From Pseudomonas agarici (GTDB taxonomy: Bacteria; Pseudomonadota; Gammaproteobacteria; Pseudomonadales; Pseudomonadaceae): a DNA stretch of 64,000 nucleotides. A program made the translations under genes and the position numbers. Positions 8,576 to 18,128 of this stretch are shown one piece after another. The stretch spans positions 42,202 through 106,201 of the forward strand of contig NZ_FOAR01000022.1 of the NCBI RefSeq assembly GCF_900109755.1, written 5' to 3'. How positions within the stretch are numbered: the first letter of the stretch is position 1; the number at the start of each line of letters is the position of its first letter. The notes under the pieces were generated by a model. It worked only from the letters and a program-made list of their open reading frames with translations, had not been told where the DNA came from and made no database searches.

Positions 8576-9567
8576 AAACCTTCCTTGCGTGAGAGTCGCA
8601 TGAGCATCAGTCGTGCCAATGCCAGGACGATAAAGGTGACGATAAACAGCAAGAAGCCCAGGGCGATCAACGCCGACCGATGCAAGTCGGTATAGGCTTC
8701 GCTGAATTCGTTGGCGATGATCGAAGCGATGGAGCTGCTCGGCATCAGCAACGAGGCGGAGAACTGCTGGGCATTGCCCAGTACGAAGGTCACCGCCATG
8801 GTTTCGCCCAGGGCCCGACCGAGGCCGAGGAACACGCCGCCGACCACCGCGGAGCGGGTGTAGGGTAGGACAATGTCCCAGACCACCTCCCAGGTGGTGC
8901 TACCCAATGCGTAGGCGGACTCCTTGAGAGTGGTGGGAACGCTGCGAAACACCTCATGCATCACCGAGGTGATGAAGGGCAGGATCATGATGGCCAGGAC
9001 GATGCCGGCGGTCAGCATACCGATGCCCAGGGGCGGCCCCTGGAACAGCGGCCCGATACCCGGCAAGGCGCCGAGGTAGTCGTTGATCCATGGCGACAAG
9101 TGGTCGGCCATGAACGGGCCGAACACGAACAGGCCCCACATGCCGTAGATGATCGAGGGAATCCCGGCCAGCAGCTCGACGGCGGAGGCGACAGGCGCAC
9201 GCAGCCAGGGCGGCGCGACTTCGGTGAGGAAGATGGCGATGCCGAAACTCACGGGAACCGCGATCAGCAAGGCCATGAAGGAGGTCACGAGGGTGCCGTA
9301 GATCGGCACCAGCGCGCCAAAATGGTTATTGACCGCATCCCATTCGGTGCTGGTCAGGAAGTCGAGACCAAAGGTCTTGAAGGCGAGGCTGCCACCCCAC
9401 AGGGTAGAGGCCGCGATGCTTGCCAGGAGGACCAACACCAGCATGGCGGCGCCGAACAGGGTTCGCTTGAACCACAGGTCGTGGCGCTGGTCGCGGGCGG
9501 CCCGACCATCGCTGGCCGAATCGCTGCTGTAGGTGGACAGGGCCAAGGATTGTGTGGTGTCGTTCAT
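8572..9567 (-). CDS. pstC: Phosphate ABC transporter permease PstC
   Basis: This is a permease of about 331 residues with an N-terminal cytoplasmic tail of about 40 residues before the first helix. It shows the PstC-typical segments VELLAGIPSIIYG and ESAYALGSTTWEV. It forms the phosphate pore with PstA. I chose ATG 9567 (AGAG just upstream). A TTG at 9582 would add five residues. It lies 70 bp downstream of pstS and overlaps pstA. Confidence 0.95.
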   Translation of the reverse strand: MNDTTQSLALSTYSSDSASDGRAARDQRHDLWFKRTLFGAAMLVLVLLASIAASTLWGGSLAFKTFGLDFLTSTEWDAVNNHFGALVPIYGTLVTSFMALLIAVPVSFGIAIFLTEVAPPWLRAPVASAVELLAGIPSIIYGMWGLFVFGPFMADHLSPWINDYLGALPGIGPLFQGPPLGIGMLTAGIVLAIMILPFITSVMHEVFRSVPTTLKESAYALGSTTWEVVWDIVLPYTRSAVVGGVFLGLGRALGETMAVTFVLGNAQQFSASLLMPSSSIASIIANEFSEAYTDLHRSALIALGFLLFIVTFIVLALARLMLMRLSRKEGL

Positions 9568-9637
9568 TATTACTCTGCTCAAGTCCCGTCACCGGGCCGC
9601 TGACGGCCAGATGACGGGGTGTTTCAGGCGGGCCGGA

Positions 9638-10657
9638 TCAATGGCTGAAGTCGGACTTCCAGTAACCTTCGATGCGCTGGACCAGCGAATCAGGCAAGGC
9701 AACGTAGTCCAGCGAGGCGGCTTGTTGCTGGCCGTTTTCCAGGGACCACTTGAAGAAGTTGAAGGCCGCCGAACTCTGCTCGGCGTTCTTCGGTTGCTTG
9801 TACATGATGATCCAGGTGGTTGCGGTGATCGGCCATGCGGCGTCGCCCGGCGCGTTGGTCATGATCAGGTTGAAGTCCTTGGCACCGGCCCAGTCAGCCG
9901 TATCGGCAGCGGCCTGGAAGGCCTTGGCGCTAGGCTGGACGAACTTACCGGAGGCGTTCTTCAACTGCGCATGGGTCATTTTGTTCTGCAGGGCGTAGGC
10001 GTATTCGACGTAACCGATCGAGTTCTTGATCTGCTTCACGTAGGCCGAAACACCTTCGTTACCCTTGCCGCCCACGCCGACCGGCCAAGGCACGGTGGTG
10101 CCGAAACCGATCTTCGACTTCCAGTCCTCGCTGGCTTTGTTCAGGTAGTTGGTGAAGTTGTACGAGGTCCCCGAACCGTCGGAACGGTGGACGACGGTGA
10201 TCTTCGCATCAGGCAGCTTCAGGTCGGGGTTGAGGGCTGCGATAGCCGGATCGTTCCAAGCGCTGACGGTGCCCAGGAAGATCTTCGCCAGAGTTTCGCC
10301 ATCGAGCTTCAACTGGCCGGCGGTGACGCCTTCGAGGTTCATTACCGGCACGATCCCGCCGATCACGCTGGGGAACTGGCCCAAACCGCCGGCCTTGAGT
10401 TCGTCAGCCGACAATGGCGCGTCGGAAGCACCGAAGTCCACGGTTGCCGCCTTGATCTGGGCGATCCCGCCGCCGGAACCGATGGACTGGTAGTTGATGC
10501 GGTTGCTGGAAGTCTTGCCGTAGTCCTGGGACCACTTGGACAACACCGGAAAGACGAAACTGGAGCCGGCACCGGTGACATCGGTGGCATGAGCAACGCC
10601 GCTTAGGCAGAGAGAAGCCAGCAGGACCGACAGGCGTTTTTTTGTCAGCAAAATCAC
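9638..10657 (-). CDS. pstS: Periplasmic phosphate-binding protein PstS
   Basis: This 339-residue protein starts at GTG 10657, with GAGGT six bases upstream. A signal peptide ends near GVAHA. The mature protein begins with DVTGAGSSFVFPVL and contains SIGSGGG, DFGASDAP and RSDGSGTSYNFT, the phosphate-contacting loops of PstS. It captures periplasmic phosphate for PstCAB. It is the first gene of the operon, so the promoter should lie in the 370 bp upstream. PhoB control is expected for the family, but I could not find a convincing Pho box. Confidence 0.96.
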   Translation of the reverse strand: MILLTKKRLSVLLASLCLSGVAHATDVTGAGSSFVFPVLSKWSQDYGKTSSNRINYQSIGSGGGIAQIKAATVDFGASDAPLSADELKAGGLGQFPSVIGGIVPVMNLEGVTAGQLKLDGETLAKIFLGTVSAWNDPAIAALNPDLKLPDAKITVVHRSDGSGTSYNFTNYLNKASEDWKSKIGFGTTVPWPVGVGGKGNEGVSAYVKQIKNSIGYVEYAYALQNKMTHAQLKNASGKFVQPSAKAFQAAADTADWAGAKDFNLIMTNAPGDAAWPITATTWIIMYKQPKNAEQSSAAFNFFKWSLENGQQQAASLDYVALPDSLVQRIEGYWKSDFSH

Positions 10658-11028
10658 GGCAATACCTCGATGTACAGGGGTGAGTGAAAGGGTTTATAAG
10701 TCAGACTGATAGCGATTTAATGCCTGAATTATTTCTGTCTGATGACATCGGAAAATATTTAGTAATGCCGGTTGTGGGCAGTCGTGTCGTTTTGATATCA
10801 CGGAAGGCTCTAGGCCCTGCTTGGTCGACGCTTTGCCGCTGGCGGGCGATGCCGGTGACTGATGGTTTTCTGCAGTTTAATGGGGGATGCGGCGGCGCTG
10901 GTGGCCCATGTGGCGAGTTCTGTCAGTCAATTTCGGCCTGGCAAACGCCCAAGGGTAGACAGTGGGCGTTTTACCAAAAGGGAGCTTCGATGCTGTCGAG
11001 CAAACGCGATCCGGTTGTATCGTCTGTC
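10658..11028. other. Intergenic region upstream of pstS
   Basis: This 371-bp gap holds the pstS promoter region on the left and the aldo/keto reductase terminator on the right. A TTATAA element on the minus strand at 10694-10699 is a candidate -10 for pstS. I see no gene here. Confidence 0.5.
10943..10971 (-). terminator. Inverted repeat, likely aldo/keto reductase terminator
   Basis: The arms AAACGCCCA (10943-10951) and TGGGCGTTT (10963-10971) pair perfectly over 9 bp around an 11-nt loop. The stem lies 58 bp beyond the stop of the minus-strand aldo/keto reductase. The flanking T/A runs could serve either strand. Confidence 0.6.
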
Positions 11029-12042
11029 TCAGCGGCTCAGCGCCCGGCGCCCGGACACAAAGTGGCTGACATCGTTGAAGCCTGGCGTCGAGGCATGCCC
11101 CGGCGTCACCAGCGAATCGATAAAGGCTTCGTCCTCGGTGCTGATCCGTACCGCCAACGCCTGGGTGTAACGGTCCCATTGCGCTTCGGTGCGCGGGCCG
11201 ACAATCGCCGAGCTGACTGTCGCGTTGTTCAGTACCCAGGCGATGGCGAACTCGACAATGCCCACGCCACGGTCTTGGGTGTATTGCTGGATCTGCTGGG
11301 CGATGCGCAGGGACTCCACCCGCCACTCGGTTTCCAGGATCCGCTTGTCCCGGCGGCCAGCTCGGCTGTTACCATCCGGCGCGATATCGGGAGCGTACTG
11401 GCCGCTGAGCACGCCACGGGCCAGCGGGCTGTAGGGCACTACGCCGAGGCCGTAAGCCGCAGCGGCGGTGATTTGCTCGGTCTCGGCCTGGCGGTTGACA
11501 ATGTTGTACAGCGGCTGACTGATCACAGGCCAGTCGACCCCGAGCCGTTCGGCGACGCGAATCACCTCGGCGATGCGCCAGCCACGATAGTTCGACAGGC
11601 CCCAGTGGCGGATCTTGCCCTGGCGTAGCAGGTCGCCGATGGCCGCTACCGTAACCTCCAGCGCCGTGTCGTGGTCCTCGCGGTGCAGGTAGTAGATATC
11701 CAGGTAATCGGTGCCAAGCCGGGTGAGGCTGGCGTCGATGGCATTGAAGATGTGCTTGCGGCTCAGGCCACCGCGGTTCGGTATTCCGTCTGTCGGGCCG
11801 ATGCCGACCTTGGAGGCAATGATCCAGTCGTGCCGGTGGCGGGCCACTCCTTCACCGACGATTTCCTCCGAACGCCCGGCATTGTAGACATCCGCCGTGT
11901 CGATGAAATTGACCCCCTGATCCCAGGCTTTGTCGATGATACGCAGTGAAGTTTCAGTGTCGGTCTGTTCGCCGAACATCATACTGCCGAGGGTCAGTGT
12001 GGAAACCTTGAGGCCGGATTGGCCGAGGGTGCGATAATTCAT
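11029..12042 (-). CDS. Aldo/keto reductase
   Basis: This 337-residue NAD(P)H-dependent oxidoreductase has the (beta/alpha)8 aldo/keto reductase fold. The catalytic tetrad is visible as FIDTADVYN (Asp and Tyr), IIASKVG (Lys) and YYLHREDHD (His). The C-terminal cofactor segment is AIVGPRTEAQW. It resembles YghZ/Tas-type potassium-channel-beta-like reductases. The substrate is unknown. ATG 12042 is preceded by AAAGGACG at good spacing. The gene is monocistronic. Confidence 0.92.
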   Translation of the reverse strand: MNYRTLGQSGLKVSTLTLGSMMFGEQTDTETSLRIIDKAWDQGVNFIDTADVYNAGRSEEIVGEGVARHRHDWIIASKVGIGPTDGIPNRGGLSRKHIFNAIDASLTRLGTDYLDIYYLHREDHDTALEVTVAAIGDLLRQGKIRHWGLSNYRGWRIAEVIRVAERLGVDWPVISQPLYNIVNRQAETEQITAAAAYGLGVVPYSPLARGVLSGQYAPDIAPDGNSRAGRRDKRILETEWRVESLRIAQQIQQYTQDRGVGIVEFAIAWVLNNATVSSAIVGPRTEAQWDRYTQALAVRISTEDEAFIDSLVTPGHASTPGFNDVSHFVSGRRALSR

Positions 12043-12414
12043 GATTGACGTCCTTTTGTGGTGACGCAGAGGCTTCAATCAGATACCAGAAGCCCGATGT
12101 TGAGCAATCCCTCAAATAATTTGCCAGTATCTGACAAGGTAGCGGGAGAAATGGCAGCCAGGTATTCACTAAATCTGATATCGACGTCTGAGCGGGGCGG
12201 GTGGCAAAAAAACCAATCAATCGAGGTGAAAGAGGCAATGGACCGAATCGGTTCAAGGAAGACTTCGCCCCATAAGCCATAAACGGTCGCGCCATTATGA
12301 TCTTTTGCGCTGCAAGAGTAAGGTGGATCGCCCAGTGAGTCCCGACCACCCTGGCGTTGCCGCACCTGTTCCGGTGGGCCGCAGGGGCGCCATAAGAACC
12401 GGAGAGTGCTCCCC
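12043..12414. other. Divergent intergenic region
   Basis: This 372-bp gap lies between the divergent aldo/keto reductase and glycerate kinase genes. Both strands have short open frames, but none has a recognisable product or a ribosome-binding site. It must hold both promoters. Confidence 0.45.
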
Positions 12415-13554
12415 ATGAAAATCATCATCGCGCCTGATTCCTTCAAGGACAGCCTGAGCGCCGACGCGGTGGCCAAGGCCATTGCCGAGGGGCTGGTCGA
12501 GGTGTTGCCAGAAGCACAGTTGATACAGTGCCCGATGGCCGATGGTGGCGAAGGCACGGTGGCGTCGGTGCTGGCGGCCTGCGACGGCGAGTGGCGCGAG
12601 GCCACGGTTCAAGGACCATTGGGGAGGTCGGTACAGGCTCATTGGGGCTGGCTGGCTGCAAGCCAGACCGCGATTATCGAGATGGCCAAGGCCAGTGGCT
12701 TGCAATTGTTGCCGCCTGGCCAACGGGATGCCTGCATCAGCAGCACCTTTGGCACGGGCCAGTTGATTGGCGCGGCCCTTGATGCGGGAGCTCGACGAAT
12801 CATCCTCGCCATCGGCGGCAGCGCCACCAACGATGCTGGCGCTGGCGCCTTGCAAGCGTTGGGCCTGGGCCTGTTCGACGCTCAGGGCCGAGAACTGGCA
12901 CACGGTGGCCGAGCCTTGACGGACTTGCGGCGAATCGAACTGGCCGGGCTGGACCCGCGCCTGGCCGAGGTGCGTTTCGAAATCGCCGCCGATGTGAACA
13001 ACCCCCTGTGTGGCGAGCAGGGTGCCTCGGTGATCTTCGGCCCACAGAAAGGCGCCACACCGGCTCAGGTCCGGGAACTGGATGCCGCGCTCGGCCATTT
13101 CGCCGACCTGTGCGCCGGGGTAATGCCCAAGGATGTGCGCGCTGAGCCCGGCAGCGGCGCGGCTGGGGGACTGGGGTTTGCGGCCAAGGCGTTCCTTGGC
13201 GCACGATTCCGGCCAGGCGTGGACGTGGTCGCGGAACTGGTGGGCCTGGCGCAAGCGATGCAGGGTGCCGATCTGGTGATCACCGGCGAAGGGCGTTTCG
13301 ATGCGCAGACGCTGCGAGGCAAGACGCCCTTTGGCGTGGCGCGGATTGCCCGCCAATACGGAGTGCCGGTCATCGTCCTCGCCGGAACCCTGGGCGAGGG
13401 TTATGAACAGATGTACCAACACGGTGTCGATGCGGCATTTGCCCTGGCGTCCGGCCCGATGAGCCTGGAACAGGCCTGCGCGCAAGCCGCACCGTTGCTG
13501 TCGGCAAGGGCTCGCGACATCGCCCGGGTGTGGAAGCTGGCTGCTGGGCGATAA
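12415..13554 (+). CDS. garK: Glycerate kinase (GarK/GlxK family)
   Basis: This 379-residue enzyme phosphorylates D-glycerate, normally to 2-phosphoglycerate in this class. Family signatures include MKIIIAPDSFKDSLSA at the N-terminus, PMADGGEGTV, AIGGSATNDAGAG (nucleotide-binding glycine loop), IFGPQKGA, PGSGAAGGLG and VITGEGRFD. Full length and collinear with E. coli GarK. ATG 12415 has GGAGAG eight bases upstream. It is not beside tartronate-semialdehyde reductase genes here, so its pathway partners must lie elsewhere. Confidence 0.93.
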   Translation: MKIIIAPDSFKDSLSADAVAKAIAEGLVEVLPEAQLIQCPMADGGEGTVASVLAACDGEWREATVQGPLGRSVQAHWGWLAASQTAIIEMAKASGLQLLPPGQRDACISSTFGTGQLIGAALDAGARRIILAIGGSATNDAGAGALQALGLGLFDAQGRELAHGGRALTDLRRIELAGLDPRLAEVRFEIAADVNNPLCGEQGASVIFGPQKGATPAQVRELDAALGHFADLCAGVMPKDVRAEPGSGAAGGLGFAAKAFLGARFRPGVDVVAELVGLAQAMQGADLVITGEGRFDAQTLRGKTPFGVARIARQYGVPVIVLAGTLGEGYEQMYQHGVDAAFALASGPMSLEQACAQAAPLLSARARDIARVWKLAAGR

Positions 13555-13666
13555 GTACCGCAACGCCATGTTTGTCGGTTGTCCAGGGCGCAGCCGGACC
13601 CGCTCGACCTGCGAAGCGACCGCCGTTGGGGAATACGCGGCAAGTCTCGTTGATGATTGCTCAGCC

Positions 13667-14329
13667 CTACTGATTCAGCGCAACCAGGCTCAATGAATCC
13701 ATACACTGCACGCCCGCCGCCTCCATCTGCGCCATGGCTCGTTGCAAGGAGCCGTTCAGGTCGATGGCGCGGCAGGCGTCGGGGATCAGGATCGTGGTGA
13801 ATCCCGCCGCACGGGCATCCAGGGCGGACCAGGCCACGCAGTAGTCCAGGGCCAGGCCGGTGAGGTACACCGTGTCGATAGCGCATTCCTTGAGATATCC
13901 CGCCAGGCCGGTCGGGGTCTTGCGATCGGCTTCGACAAACGCCGAGTAGCTGTCGATGCCAGGGTTGCTGCCCTTGCGCACTATCAGTCGAGCGTGGGGC
14001 AGGTACAGCTCGACATGCAGTTCGGCGCCATGGCTGCCTTGCAGACAGTGGTCGGGCCACAGCACCTGGGTGCCGTAGGCCAGTTGCACGGTATCGAAGG
14101 GCGCGCGTCCCGGATGACTGCTGGCGAACGAGGCGTGGCCGGCGGGGTGCCAGTCCTGGGTGATGATTACATTGCCAAAGCGGCTCGCCAGGCGATTGAT
14201 CAGCGGCACGATTTCGTCGCCACCGGTAACGGCCAGTTGACCACCGGGGATAAAGTCGTTCTGCACGTCGATCACGATCAACGCGCAACGTGGGTCGTTC
14301 AAGGCTGGCAGGCTGGCGGTGGAGAGCAT
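13667..14329 (-). CDS. pncA: Nicotinamidase PncA
   Basis: This 220-residue cysteine hydrolase converts nicotinamide to nicotinate for NAD salvage. The catalytic triad is visible as Asp in VIDVQNDF, Lys in IVRKGSN and Cys in ALDYCVAW. The metal site is DWHPAGHASF. Length and order are normal. It is convergent with glycerate kinase. It complements the PnuC/NadR-type kinase pair at 38.4-39.5 kb, which serves a different NAD precursor. Confidence 0.95.
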   Translation of the reverse strand: MLSTASLPALNDPRCALIVIDVQNDFIPGGQLAVTGGDEIVPLINRLASRFGNVIITQDWHPAGHASFASSHPGRAPFDTVQLAYGTQVLWPDHCLQGSHGAELHVELYLPHARLIVRKGSNPGIDSYSAFVEADRKTPTGLAGYLKECAIDTVYLTGLALDYCVAWSALDARAAGFTTILIPDACRAIDLNGSLQRAMAQMEAAGVQCMDSLSLVALNQ

Positions 14330-14408
14330 TCCTGGGTTCTCGGATGGGAGTTCAATGGGGTACCGTCAAGCAGACAAAGATAACTGTCTTTTTTGCGCCT
14401 CATATTCT

Positions 14409-14717
14409 TCACACCGGCTGCCGCTGAGTGATTTGATGGTCTGCAACTGCTCTGTTGAGTCCGTTCAACGCTTGCTGATACGGCTTGTCCTTGACCAGGT
14501 TGTAGGCGTGGTCGGCGCGGCCCTGATCGGGGGTGGTGCTGGTCACCCGTGGATCGCACTGGTTGGTTTGCGGGTTCCACACCTGTTGATCGGTGCATGT
14601 GGGCTTGGGCGGTTGCAGGGCGTCGTCGGAAGCGAGCGCCAGGCTGCCCGACAGCGCAGCCACCAGGCAACCGGCCGTGAGGAGGGGAGCGGTGAATGTG
14701 CGGTTACGAAGGTTCAT
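14409..14717 (-). CDS. Small exported hypothetical protein
   Basis: This 102-residue protein has a clear signal peptide (hydrophobic to about residue 28, LALASD) and a mature part with two cysteines in CTDQQVWNPQTNQC, probably a disulphide loop. The family is unknown. It lies 70 bp downstream of the cytochrome b561 gene on the same strand and may share its transcript. It is probably periplasmic. Confidence 0.65.
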   Translation of the reverse strand: MNLRNRTFTAPLLTAGCLVAALSGSLALASDDALQPPKPTCTDQQVWNPQTNQCDPRVTSTTPDQGRADHAYNLVKDKPYQQALNGLNRAVADHQITQRQPV

Positions 14718-14786
14718 GGATACTGCTCCGCTGTCGGCAACCTGGAGAGCGTCCGTGCGTCGGATTTGACTCCCAGAATTCGAAAG

Positions 14787-15359
14787 TTATTTCAGGCGGG
14801 TGCCCGGCAACATTCGTCGTAAGGTATCGTCGCCCAGAACATAGTGATGCACCAGGGCCATGATCGCGTGCAAGCCCGCCAGTATCACGATAATCCATGC
14901 CACTTGTTCGTGCAGGCCGGACAGTAGCGGGCGCAGCGAGCGGTCGAGGCTGACCAGTGTCGGGATATCCATCAGGCCAAAAAAACGGAAAGGCTCACCC
15001 TGGGCCCAGCGAAAGGCGAAACCCAGGCAGATCTGTGTCAGCAACAATCCATAAAGCGCCCAGTGGGCGAGTTTGGCCGGGCCATCCATGGCGCCGCGCT
15101 GCTGGGCGGGCAAGCGGCGCGCGGCGAACAGGCGCCAGGTGATCCGGGTGAGGACGATTAGCGCCAACAAGATGCCGCAGGAGATATGCAGCGACTGTAG
15201 GTCTTTGCGTAACGGTGTACCGCGCTCCAGTTGAGCCCAGATCTGCGAGCTGGCGAAGAGATAAATCACCAGCAGTGCGGTCAGCCAGTGCAGGCCGATG
15301 GTCAGGCGGTCATGGCGCCGGGTGGGCGAGTTGCCCAGGGGCAGGGAGACGGTGTACAT
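14787..15359 (-). CDS. Cytochrome b561 (CybB-type)
   Basis: This 190-residue inner-membrane protein has four predicted helices. Haem-ligand histidines are seen in GLHWLTALLV, LQSLHISCG, LHEQVAW and GLHAIMALVHHYV. Family members move electrons from quinol, with superoxide:ubiquinone oxidoreductase activity shown for E. coli CybB. ATG 15359 has GAGGA six bases upstream. Confidence 0.9.
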   Translation of the reverse strand: MYTVSLPLGNSPTRRHDRLTIGLHWLTALLVIYLFASSQIWAQLERGTPLRKDLQSLHISCGILLALIVLTRITWRLFAARRLPAQQRGAMDGPAKLAHWALYGLLLTQICLGFAFRWAQGEPFRFFGLMDIPTLVSLDRSLRPLLSGLHEQVAWIIVILAGLHAIMALVHHYVLGDDTLRRMLPGTRLK

Positions 15360-15494
15360 GAGCAATCCTCGGTGGTGGTATCGATTGAACACGCGATATT
15401 CGGAGTTTATTCATTTGTTGCCGGATGGGTTAGCCTGATCGCTCCAGCCCTGAGCTTGGGAGCGATGAGTCGGGCGACAACGGCGAGAGGGTGG

Positions 15495-15974
15495 TTACAG
15501 ACCCAGCTCCGACAGGCCCGGATGATCATCGGGGCGACGTCCCAAAGGCCAGTGGAATTTGCGCTCCTCAGCCTTGATCGGCAAGTCGTTGAGGCAGGCG
15601 AAACGACGGGCCATCAGGCCATTCTCGGCGAACTCCCAGTTTTCGTTGCCATAGGAGCGGAACCAATTGCCCGAGTCGTCATGCCATTCATAAGCGTAAC
15701 GCACCGCAATACGGTTGTCGGTAAAGGCCCAGAGTTCCTTGATCAGCCGATAATCGAGTTCCTTGGCCCATTTGCGGGTCAGGAAAGCCTTGGCTTCCTC
15801 GCGGTTGTTGGCGAATTCGGTACGGTTACGCCAGCGGGTGTCCAGGGTATAGGCCAGGGAAACTCGTTCCGGGTCACGGGAGTTCCAGCCGTCTTCGGCG
15901 AGGCGAACTTTCTCAATTGCCGATTCTCGAGTGAAGGGTGGAAGTGGCGGGCGGACGTCTGCGTTTGATGACAT
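15495..15974 (-). CDS. NTF2-like DUF1348 family protein
   Basis: This is a 159-residue soluble protein with the DUF1348 pattern: a cone-shaped NTF2-like fold with LDTRWRNRTEF, FLTRKWAKELDYRLIKELW and WFRSYGNENWEF. The biochemical function of this family is not established. It is a single gene 135 bp upstream of cytochrome b561 on the same strand. Confidence 0.88.
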   Translation of the reverse strand: MSSNADVRPPLPPFTRESAIEKVRLAEDGWNSRDPERVSLAYTLDTRWRNRTEFANNREEAKAFLTRKWAKELDYRLIKELWAFTDNRIAVRYAYEWHDDSGNWFRSYGNENWEFAENGLMARRFACLNDLPIKAEERKFHWPLGRRPDDHPGLSELGL

Positions 15975-16268
15975 TTCAATGTTTCCAATGAGGTTGAGTT
16001 CAGACTCGTTGTCGCACTGCGTTCAAGCGATACGCGTAGCGCTCCACAAGTCGCCATCCAGATCAAGCGATGATTCCCGGAGCATGACACCCTCAGAGCA
16101 CCAGCAACGTGCTGGCCCGCGTTCGCCTGGCTTGTGCGCGAAAACATCAGGTAGATTTTGGTTTAGGGGATGCAGAGTAGAACGGTCGTTCTCCCTGATC
16201 AATCTTTGTTGTCGCCATACACTGGCAAGAAGAGTATCGCCGTCCCTGGCAACCGTGAAAGCATTGGT

Positions 16269-17906
16269 TCAAACTTTGAAGAAGCTGACTTTCTGCGTCA
16301 GGCTGTCAGCCAGTAGCGACAACTCACGGCTGGAGCGGGCCACCTGGTTGGAGCCGACTGAGGTTTCCATGGCCGCGTCGTGAATGCGATTGATGTTCTG
16401 GTTCACTTCCTGAGCCGCGACGCCTTGCTGGGTAGAGGCGCTGGCGATCTGCGCGTTCATGTCGTTGATCGCGCCGACTTCCTCCCGAATCCGGATCAGC
16501 GCGCCTTCGGCGAGACGGGTGTGTTCGACGGTTTGCTGGGCCATTTCGCGGCTATTGCGCATGATCTCGGCGGTCTTGCCGGCACCGGACTGCAACTGGG
16601 CAACCATTTCGCGGATTTCCCGGGTCGAATCCTGGGTACGGGTCGCCAGGGAGCGGACTTCATCGGCCACCACGGCAAAACCGCGCCCGGCTTCACCGGC
16701 TCGTGCCGCTTCGATAGCGGCGTTGAGGGCCAACAGGTTGGTCCGTTCGGCAATCGAGTTGATCACCGCCACCACATTCTCGATGGCCTGGCTGTCATGG
16801 GACACTTGACCCACGGAGTCAGCGGCCTGATCCAGCACCAAAGCCAGGCGCTGCATATCGCCAGCGGTGGTTTCGACCACCTGTTTGCCGCTTTCCACCG
16901 CTTGATCGGCGGCATTGCTGGCCAGCGCGGCTTTCTGCGCGTAGCCGGCGATTTCGTGAACCGTGACCGCCATTTGGTTGATCGCGCTGGCCATGCGCTG
17001 GGTTTCCCCGGTCTGCACGCGCATCTGCTCGTTGTTGTTGTCGGAGCTGGCCAGTAATTGGTTGGAGGAGCCCATCAGATCGTGGGCCACCGCGCGCACT
17101 TGGTGGATGGTTTCAGCCAGACGCTGGTTACTGGTCTTCAGCGCTCCCATGACACTGTTGGGATAGCGAGTCTCGATCTCGCCGTCGAGTTGACCGTTGG
17201 CCAGTTGGCGGATCGAGTCGGCAACCGCTTCCGGCTCCGCGCCGAGGGTCGACTTGAGGTTGCGGATGATCAGTAACGAGACCAACACGCTGAGCAGCAC
17301 GGCGACGCTGGTGGTCAGTAGCATCAGGGTGGCGAAATGGCTGGCGGTGGTGCGCACTTGCGCCAGTAGTGTGCCGATCGAGGCCTCCTCCCAATCGATT
17401 AGCGCGTTGATGCGTTTCAGCCATTGCGTATAGGCCGGGGAAATGTCGGACAGCAGAAAAGCCTGGGCCTTGTCCATGTCGCCCTGCTTGCGCAGGTCGA
17501 GCAAGCGAGCGGTCAGGGCCAGGGTGGTGCGCTCGCTGTCCTTGATGTCATCGAGCAGGCGCCGTTCGGCGTCGGAGGCACCCATGTGGGAAAAGATCGC
17601 GTCCATCGGCTGGGCCGAGGCTTGGTAATCGGCGTTCAGCCGTTCGATAGCGCGCAGATGGGTTTCCAGGCCGGCGCCATCGCGGACCAGCACCGCATCG
17701 CGAATGGCAATGGCGCGGTCATGCACACTGCCGCGGAAGTTGATGGCGTAACGTTGCTTGACCGCACTGTCGTCACTGACGTTGGTCAGGGTCGAGTCGA
17801 TCAAGCCCACGCGATTGACCCCAATCAGAGTCACCAGAATCAACAGCGAAAGTACCAGCCCAAATCCCAATCCAAGGCGTTTGGCGATTGTCAACGAGCG
17901 GGGCAT
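16269..17906 (-). CDS. Methyl-accepting chemotaxis protein (4HB sensor)
   Basis: This 545-residue chemoreceptor has a TM1 helix (residues about 11-30), a periplasmic four-helix-bundle domain to about 190, TM2 (about 191-212), a HAMP region, then the cytoplasmic signalling coiled coil. The hairpin tip around AERTNLLALNAAIEAARAGE binds CheA/CheW. There is no C-terminal CheR pentapeptide; it ends LTQKVSFFKV. The ligand is unknown. The gene is divergent from pssA. Confidence 0.96.
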   Translation of the reverse strand: MPRSLTIAKRLGLGFGLVLSLLILVTLIGVNRVGLIDSTLTNVSDDSAVKQRYAINFRGSVHDRAIAIRDAVLVRDGAGLETHLRAIERLNADYQASAQPMDAIFSHMGASDAERRLLDDIKDSERTTLALTARLLDLRKQGDMDKAQAFLLSDISPAYTQWLKRINALIDWEEASIGTLLAQVRTTASHFATLMLLTTSVAVLLSVLVSLLIIRNLKSTLGAEPEAVADSIRQLANGQLDGEIETRYPNSVMGALKTSNQRLAETIHQVRAVAHDLMGSSNQLLASSDNNNEQMRVQTGETQRMASAINQMAVTVHEIAGYAQKAALASNAADQAVESGKQVVETTAGDMQRLALVLDQAADSVGQVSHDSQAIENVVAVINSIAERTNLLALNAAIEAARAGEAGRGFAVVADEVRSLATRTQDSTREIREMVAQLQSGAGKTAEIMRNSREMAQQTVEHTRLAEGALIRIREEVGAINDMNAQIASASTQQGVAAQEVNQNINRIHDAAMETSVGSNQVARSSRELSLLADSLTQKVSFFKV

Positions 17907-18128
17907 TCAGATTTCCTTAGCGAAAGAAACAAAATTGATGTCAGTAGGCCATTAGATAGGCCAAGTTTTGCTGTGTTACAAGGGAGGGCCTGAATTTGTT
18001 TTGGCCTATCGGACCGATGGCGAAAGGAGCCGAAAGCGTGACAGCAGTGCCCGGTTGCAAGACACACGCAAAAAGCGATGCATGGTGTAAGCTCTCGGGT
18101 TCTTCGCATTCGACCCTTAGCGAGCCTT

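Noticed and set aside
10731..10748. Possible Pho box upstream of pstS
   Set aside because: Only one half (TGTCAT) fits the consensus. The second half matches 4 of 7, and the spacing to the -10 candidate is about 31 bp instead of about 10.
10684..11628. Plus-strand open frame of 314 codons
   Set aside because: It covers the aldo/keto reductase on the opposite strand and has no recognisable product.
12075..12605. Minus-strand open frame between the aldo/keto reductase and glycerate kinase
   Set aside because: It overlaps the real glycerate kinase start and shows no known motif or ribosome-binding site.
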